Positions 5,585-6,445 of a stretch of DNA of 6,445 bases are shown piece after piece (position 1 is the first letter of the stretch; each line of letters begins with the position of its first letter). Under the pieces are notes generated by a model. That model saw only the letters and a list, made by a program, of their open reading frames with translations, searched no databases and had not been told where the DNA came from. The stretch is from a bacterium. Its GTDB lineage: Bacteria; Babelota; Babeliae; Babelales; RVW-14. Location of the stretch: the NCBI GenBank assembly GCA_023249935.1, contig JAHFBQ010000017.1:12705-19149 (forward strand), given 5' to 3'. The position numbers and the translations under genes were made by a program.

Positions 5585-6213
5585 GAACAACGCGCATCTG
5601 TTTTCTGATTGCTATTGTATTGAGTAGTGATTTCTGCGTTGCAGGTATTTTTGATGATCTGGCAGCCTTTAATAAAGCCAATAGAAGGGTGATACGTGAT
5701 CAGCTGCAGAATTTCTTTGAGGTTGATCCTGGTAAATTTTATCGTTGCCAGCAGTTGACGCCAGATGTTCTGAAATCGTATGTGAAGCGATTTGGTATTA
5801 AAACGCTGATCAATCTGCGTGGTGTGAATGAAACGGTCTGGTATCAGCGGGAACAAGATGTCGCTTTGGCGATGGGTGTTGAGTTTCATTCCATTGCCAT
5901 GAGCGCGGTGGTGCTCTCGATGCGGCAAGATCTCGAACAGCTATTAAAATTGTATGATGAAGCGCCGCGGCCTATCTTAGTACATTGTCTTGGTGGTGCT
6001 GACCGTACCGGCGAGGCGGCAGCATTGTGGGTGATCGAGATGCAGAAAAAATCTAAGGAAGAAGCTCTGGGGCAGCTTGCAATCACGTATGGGCATCGTA
6101 AGTTTGTTAACTCCGCCAAAGATTTTCTTATTCAAATTTGGCAAGGGCGTGAATGGCTTGCAAAAATTTATAACCCGTATGACTATCCGTGGTTATGTCG
6201 TGAACAGAAGTAA
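5575..6213 (+). CDS. Exported tyrosine/dual-specificity phosphatase (Cys-x5-Arg family)
   Basis: Predicted 212 aa from the ATG at 5575; a TTG at 5563 would add four residues (MKTI). Neither start has a clear Shine-Dalgarno, so the choice is tentative. Residues ~6-23 (TRICFLIAIVLSSDFCVA) form a signal-peptide-like segment ending before AGIFDD. The body matches bacterial DSP/PTP-like phosphatases: FYRCQQLTPDVLKSYV and GIKTLINLRG (family LYRSxQP...GIKTVINLR), then the P-loop VHCLGGADRTGEAAALW, with catalytic Cys138 and phosphate-binding Arg144. The enzyme class hydrolyses phosphotyrosine or other phosphomonoesters through a cysteinyl-phosphate intermediate; some relatives act on inositol phosphates or nucleotides. 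The real substrate is unknown. It is the only plus-strand gene and diverges from the lipoprotein gene. The signal-like leader suggests it acts outside the cytoplasm, which is an inference. No terminator hairpin is seen after the TAA stop. Confidence 0.88.
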   Translation: MNFGTTRICFLIAIVLSSDFCVAGIFDDLAAFNKANRRVIRDQLQNFFEVDPGKFYRCQQLTPDVLKSYVKRFGIKTLINLRGVNETVWYQREQDVALAMGVEFHSIAMSAVVLSMRQDLEQLLKLYDEAPRPILVHCLGGADRTGEAAALWVIEMQKKSKEEALGQLAITYGHRKFVNSAKDFLIQIWQGREWLAKIYNPYDYPWLCREQK

Positions 6214-6335
6214 AAAACATCTTTTCTATCTGTCTGTATTGAAATTTTTATAAAAAAATAATATTCGATTTGGCTTGTCAGTCGTTGTTTACTTGCATAG
6301 CTGTGAATTTTTTTAAATCTTTTTTAAAATAGTTG

Positions 6336-6364
6336 TTGAAATATGAAAAAATGACGTATACAAT
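6336..6364 (+). promoter_or_regulatory. Strong sigma70-type promoter reading off the right edge
   Basis: -35 TTGAAA (6336-6341), a 17-bp AT-rich spacer and -10 TACAAT (6359-6364) match the sigma70 consensus at 10 of 12 positions with ideal spacing. It is preceded by A/T tracts at 6306-6330 that could act as an UP element. Start expected near 6371. The ~120 bp between the phosphatase stop and this promoter are very AT-rich, and I see nothing else in them. Confidence 0.6.
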
Positions 6365-6399
6365 ACCTTCACTTGATTATTGAAATAACGCGAAACGCA

Positions 6400-6414
6400 A
6401 ACAACGATGTTGTT
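6400..6414. repeat. Short perfect inverted repeat in the leader after the right-edge promoter
   Basis: AACAAC (6400-6405) and GTTGTT (6409-6414) pair around a three-base GAT loop, flanked by direct CGAAAC repeats at 6391-6396 and 6415-6420. In RNA it would form a small hairpin in the leader, possibly a processing site ahead of the downstream gene. Confidence 0.4.
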
Positions 6415-6415
6415 C

Positions 6416-6445
6416 GAAACAGCTGGCGCAGTCGGTTGTGGCGAG
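6416..6445 (+). ncRNA. rnpB: Possible 5' end of RNase P RNA (partial)
   Basis: The last 30 bp turn GC-richer than the AT-rich region before them and follow a strong promoter without a Shine-Dalgarno. GAAACAGCTGG...CAGTCGGTTGTGGCG resembles the P1-P2-P3 opening of bacterial RNase P RNA; E. coli begins GAAGCTGACCAGACAGTCGC. P1's partner strand and the diagnostic P4 core (GAGGAAAGUCC) would lie beyond the edge, so this cannot be confirmed here. The alternative is a protein starting at ATG 6407, open to the edge (MLFETAGAVGCGE), which lacks a ribosome binding site. Confidence 0.3.

Noticed and set aside
5529..5681. N-terminal extension of the lipoprotein to an ATG at 5681
   Set aside because: It would overlap the divergent phosphatase gene, and the internal ATG at 5528 has a ribosome binding site and a proper lipoprotein signal.
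5545..5928. 127-codon minus-strand frame opposite the phosphatase
   Set aside because: Shadow of the phosphatase gene, whose catalytic motif fixes the coding strand.
6214..6335. Terminator after the phosphatase
   Set aside because: Only A/T runs; no GC-rich stem followed by a T tract.

Overview
The window looks like accessory-flanked core sequence from a bacterium with a compact, rather AT-rich genome and a Gram-negative-type envelope. Genes are tightly packed, two overlap by 4 bp or nearly abut, sigma70-type promoter hexamers are present, and five of the eight proteins begin with a signal-peptide-like or lipoprotein leader. That mix (universal translation genes next to many unrecognisable exported proteins and eukaryote-like enzymes) is typical of host-associated lineages such as Candidatus Dependentiae (TM6). 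The lineage is a guess; nothing in the window is a firm taxonomic marker.

Layout. Seven genes read on the minus strand and one on the plus strand. From the left: an edge-truncated exported protein of unknown function (1-496); a ~110-bp imperfect palindromic element (511-622) sitting directly upstream of that gene's ribosome binding site; a class I SAM-dependent methyltransferase of the KsgA/PmtA type carrying an N-terminal signal-like segment (690-1541), with its own extended -10 promoter (1602-1630); a Rho-independent terminator (1642-1676) that closes the upstream operon; then, in transcription order from the right, prfB (RF2, 4175 to 3075), tilS (3069 to 2098) and a small VOC/glyoxalase-fold protein (2101 to 1709). 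tilS follows prfB by 5 bp, and the VOC start overlaps the tilS stop as ATGA. Upstream of prfB are two adjacent genes for ~212-215-aa membrane or exported proteins (4229-4867, 4881-5528) with the same architecture; they are probably diverged tandem duplicates. Divergent to them, across a 46-bp gap, is an exported Cys-x5-Arg phosphatase (5575-6213). The last ~230 bp contain no gene until a strong sigma70-like promoter (6336-6364), which fires rightward into a GC-richer segment that may be the 5' end of an RNase P RNA gene cut by the window edge.

How they work together. prfB and tilS serve translation: termination at UAA/UGA, and tRNA-Ile2 anticodon modification for AUA decoding. They are probably co-transcribed with the VOC gene as a housekeeping operon ending at the 1642-1676 terminator. 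No terminator is visible between the paralogue pair and prfB, so read-through from the pair is possible. The remaining genes point outward from the cytoplasm: predicted exported or membrane proteins, including two enzymes (methyltransferase and phosphatase) whose signal-like leaders are unusual for their families. No defence system, CRISPR array, transposase or tRNA was found. The most interesting leads are the exported enzymes, the paralogue pair, an RF2 gene without the usual autoregulatory frameshift, and the palindromic element.
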